Source of the DNA: Microcaldota archaeon | GTDB lineage: Archaea > Micrarchaeota > Micrarchaeia > Micrarchaeales > Micrarchaeaceae | Direction: 5' to 3' | DNA length: 6,427 nucleotides | Assembly (NCBI GenBank): GCA_021851535.1 | Contig: JAJZDT010000137.1 | Coordinates: 1-6,427 of the forward strand | In this document: positions 4,995-6,427 of the stretch, piece by piece | How the letters are laid out: each line of letters begins with the position of its first letter | How positions within the stretch are numbered: position 1 is the stretch's first letter | Made by a program: the position numbers and the translations under genes | Notes under the pieces: generated by a model | What the model was told of the DNA's origin: nothing | The model's input: only the letters and a program-made list of their open reading frames with translations | Databases searched by the model: none

Positions 4995-5457
4995 TCTCAC
5001 TTGATTTATCGCTATTCTCCTGTAATACTTCATCATCATTTTTTTTGTTTAATGTTTTTCTACCACCGCGCTTCTCCTGTTTTGATGTTCTTGCACCAGA
5101 GAATTCAAGTGTTATATCCTCCTCAGTTTTAGAATCCATCCACTCTTTTATGTATAGTGCAATGTTTCTAAGCGGTTTTGTAAAACGGTCCGTTAATGAA
5201 TATATATTATTTTCATGTTTTAATATGCCTATTTGAACTCCAAAATCAAGATAACGTTTTGCCGTTGCTATCGGTATGGCACTAGGCACATCTTTTAGTT
5301 TTATGCCGTCTTTTTTCTTTGCTTCCAAAAGTAGAAGCGCAAATCTATAGGACTCTGTCTCATTTTCAAAGAATATATTTGCTATTGTTTTAACATTAGG
5401 TTCTTTTAGCTTCTCTTTTAGCGGCGCATCCTCAAATTCCCAATATTTTATCGCCAT
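4984..5457 (-). CDS. Winged-helix DNA-binding protein with charged, disordered tail
   Basis: The 157-residue protein has a helical N-terminus (13-47), then a likely helix-turn-helix, LKDVPSAIPIATAKRYLDFGVQIGIL (54-79), and a wing, HENNIYSLTDRF (81-92). This order fits an archaeal winged helix. Residues 93-109 form another helix (LRNIALYIKEWM). From about 110 onward the chain is Lys/Arg/Asp/Glu/Ser-rich (KQEKRGGRKTLNKKNDDE) and probably unstructured, possibly adding non-specific nucleic-acid contacts. It lies 44 bases downstream of the DRG GTPase gene on the same strand and overlaps the DUF192 gene by 11 bases, so it may be read from an operon promoter or from its own box at 5490-5499. It could be a transcription regulator, or a winged helix used for RNA or protein binding; targets are unknown. 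Confidence 0.7.
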   Translation of the reverse strand: MAIKYWEFEDAPLKEKLKEPNVKTIANIFFENETESYRFALLLLEAKKKDGIKLKDVPSAIPIATAKRYLDFGVQIGILKHENNIYSLTDRFTKPLRNIALYIKEWMDSKTEEDITLEFSGARTSKQEKRGGRKTLNKKNDDEVLQENSDKSSENGQ

Positions 5458-5489
5458 AAAATCAACTTCATATAATATATCTTAATGTA

Positions 5490-5499
5490 TACTATAAAT
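5490..5499 (-). promoter_or_regulatory. Possible TATA box for the winged-helix/DUF192 gene pair
   Basis: Read leftward, ATTTATAGTA is centred 38 bases before the ATG at 5457, the same spacing as at the glycosyltransferase and response regulator genes. It begins just after the DRG gene's stop codon. A second AT run (5471-5480, ATATATTATA leftward) is too close to the start to set it. The background here is very AT-rich, so the call is weak. Confidence 0.35.
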
Positions 5500-5501
5500 A
5501 T

Positions 5502-6427
5502 TCAATCATTTATGAATGTTACTACATCTCCATCCTTTAATATATGTGTTATCCCAACGCGCTGATTGCTAAATTTTGCACTAGGGCCATCTATATATGC
5601 ACATTTGAATTGATCTAATATTTGTGTATGTATCTTTTTTGCTGCAATGCCTACAGTAGATCCTGTTTTTAGTATCATGGGCTCTCTTTTTTCAGATTCT
5701 ATTCTAGGCCTCATATAAATTGTCATTATGCCTAAATTATCATAAATGGATTTAAGCAGAACATCTATGTTTTTATTATCAATTACACTTATTGGTACTA
5801 CGGCAATGTTATATTTTTTTGATATATTATCAGCAATAGTTGCATAGTTTTTGACAATATCTATTTTGTTTAACGCAACAATCGCAGGCATATATGCTGC
5901 TTTCTTTGAAATTATGGCTATCATCTCATCCTCATTTACAATGCTTCTTATTCTCACAGAGCAGTTATGTATTCCAAAACCCTCCAATATTGCTGCGATT
6001 GATTTGTCATCAATTCCCGATTTATTTATCTCTATTTTTATACCAGGGATTTTTGTCTCTAATATCTGCACGTCAGGCCTTTTTTTATTTATAAATATGT
6101 TTAATTTGAATAATTCATCCATGACTATATCCATCTGTTCTGGTATTTTTGCATCTATTACAAATAGCATAAGCTCTGCGCTTTTGGCTGCGGCAAGTAC
6201 TGTTTTACCTCCTCCAATGCCAGCATGGGCATTTTCAATTATACCTGGAAGATCAAAGATCTGTATATGTGCATCTTTATAGAGCATCATGCCGGGAACG
6301 ATGGTTGTAGTTGTGAATGCATACGCTGCAACCTTTGATTTTGCATTAGCAATTCTATTTAAAAGGGAAGATTTTCCAGCGCTTGGGAATCCCACAAGAG
6401 CTACTGTTGCATCACCTATCTTTTTAC
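5502..6427 (-). CDS. DRG/Obg-family GTPase with TGS domain, 5' end outside the window
   Basis: This is a translation-associated GTPase of the DRG (Rbg) type. The frame stays open to the window edge, beginning KKIGDATVALVGFPSAGK, so the true start lies to the right; about 307 residues are visible of a usual 360-390, lacking roughly the first 60. Visible motifs in order: G1 GFPSAGKSS, switch I/G2 FTTTTIVPG, G3 DLPGI followed by the Gly-rich GIGGGK, then a long insertion (from about FINKKRPDVQ) matching the S5D2L insert of DRG proteins, then MPAIVALNKID with the G4 NKID, and VVPISVID as a G5 candidate. The last 75 residues form the TGS domain, from IYMRPR to QRVGITHILKDGDVVTF. DRG proteins associate with ribosomes and are near universal in archaea and eukaryotes. 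It is probably the first of three leftward genes. No U-tract follows its stop, in line with read-through. Confidence 0.93.
   Translation of the reverse strand, partial: KKIGDATVALVGFPSAGKSSLLNRIANAKSKVAAYAFTTTTIVPGMMLYKDAHIQIFDLPGIIENAHAGIGGGKTVLAAAKSAELMLFVIDAKIPEQMDIVMDELFKLNIFINKKRPDVQILETKIPGIKIEINKSGIDDKSIAAILEGFGIHNCSVRIRSIVNEDEMIAIISKKAAYMPAIVALNKIDIVKNYATIADNISKKYNIAVVPISVIDNKNIDVLLKSIYDNLGIMTIYMRPRIESEKREPMILKTGSTVGIAAKKIHTQILDQFKCAYIDGPSAKFSNQRVGITHILKDGDVVTFIND

Noticed and set aside
4995..5039. ATGATGATG start for the DUF192 protein, adding 15 residues
   Set aside because: It would overlap the upstream gene by 56 bases with no ribosome binding site, and the added MMMKYYRRIAINQVR is not needed for the anchor or the domain.
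5851..6282. A 143-codon open frame on the + strand opposite the DRG GTPase
   Set aside because: The opposite strand encodes unmistakable DRG motifs (NKID, S5D2L insert); the hydrophobic, Ile-rich translation is what the complement of an AT-rich gene gives.
6393..6395. GTG as the start of the DRG GTPase
   Set aside because: The frame stays open to the window edge and encodes GDATVALV, the conserved beta strand before the P-loop, so this GTG is an internal Val.

Overview
The window looks like AT-rich archaeal chromosome, most likely from a DPANN lineage close to Micrarchaeota (ARMAN type). The support is: a class III (type IV pilin-like) signal peptide of the RAQAALDF form; a DRG-type GTPase with a C-terminal TGS domain; archaeal TATA boxes 29 or 37-38 bases before starts; GGTGA/GTGA ribosome binding sites; extracytoplasmic proteins dense in N-glycosylation sequons; and heavy use of ATA for Ile. 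Lineage is inference from these traits, not from a marker-gene comparison.

Left end (1-870): a 3' fragment of an NAD-dependent sugar epimerase/dehydratase on + overlaps, tail to tail, a complete family 2 glycosyltransferase on -. The first 27 bases are a perfect inverted copy of an internal piece of that glycosyltransferase, and an in-frame stop cuts the epimerase off there. The left edge is therefore a junction, either a real rearrangement or an assembly/amplification chimera.

Centre (871-4464): a 246-base divergent promoter region separates the glycosyltransferase from a rightward cluster. The cluster holds (i) a response regulator with an unusual order, winged helix, then REC, then a GGDEF-like domain that has lost its catalytic signature; (ii) a class III pilin-like protein whose start overlaps the regulator's end; (iii) after a possible terminator and a leaderless-type promoter, a secreted, sequon-rich protein with Ig-like beta domains; (iv) an unrecognised 219-residue cytosolic protein that appears to be an internal duplication of one domain of about 100 residues. 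Together they read as a signalling-plus-cell-surface locus.

Right end (4476-6427): a leftward cluster, convergent with the previous one and separated from it by 11 bases. In transcription order it contains a DRG/Obg GTPase (its start lies outside the window), a winged-helix protein with a charged tail, and a membrane-anchored, heavily glycosylatable DUF192 protein whose start overlaps the winged-helix gene.

The points most worth a second look are the degenerate GGDEF regulator coupled to a pilin, the internally duplicated 219-residue protein, and the inverted-repeat junction at the left edge. No tRNA, rRNA, CRISPR array or transposase is visible.
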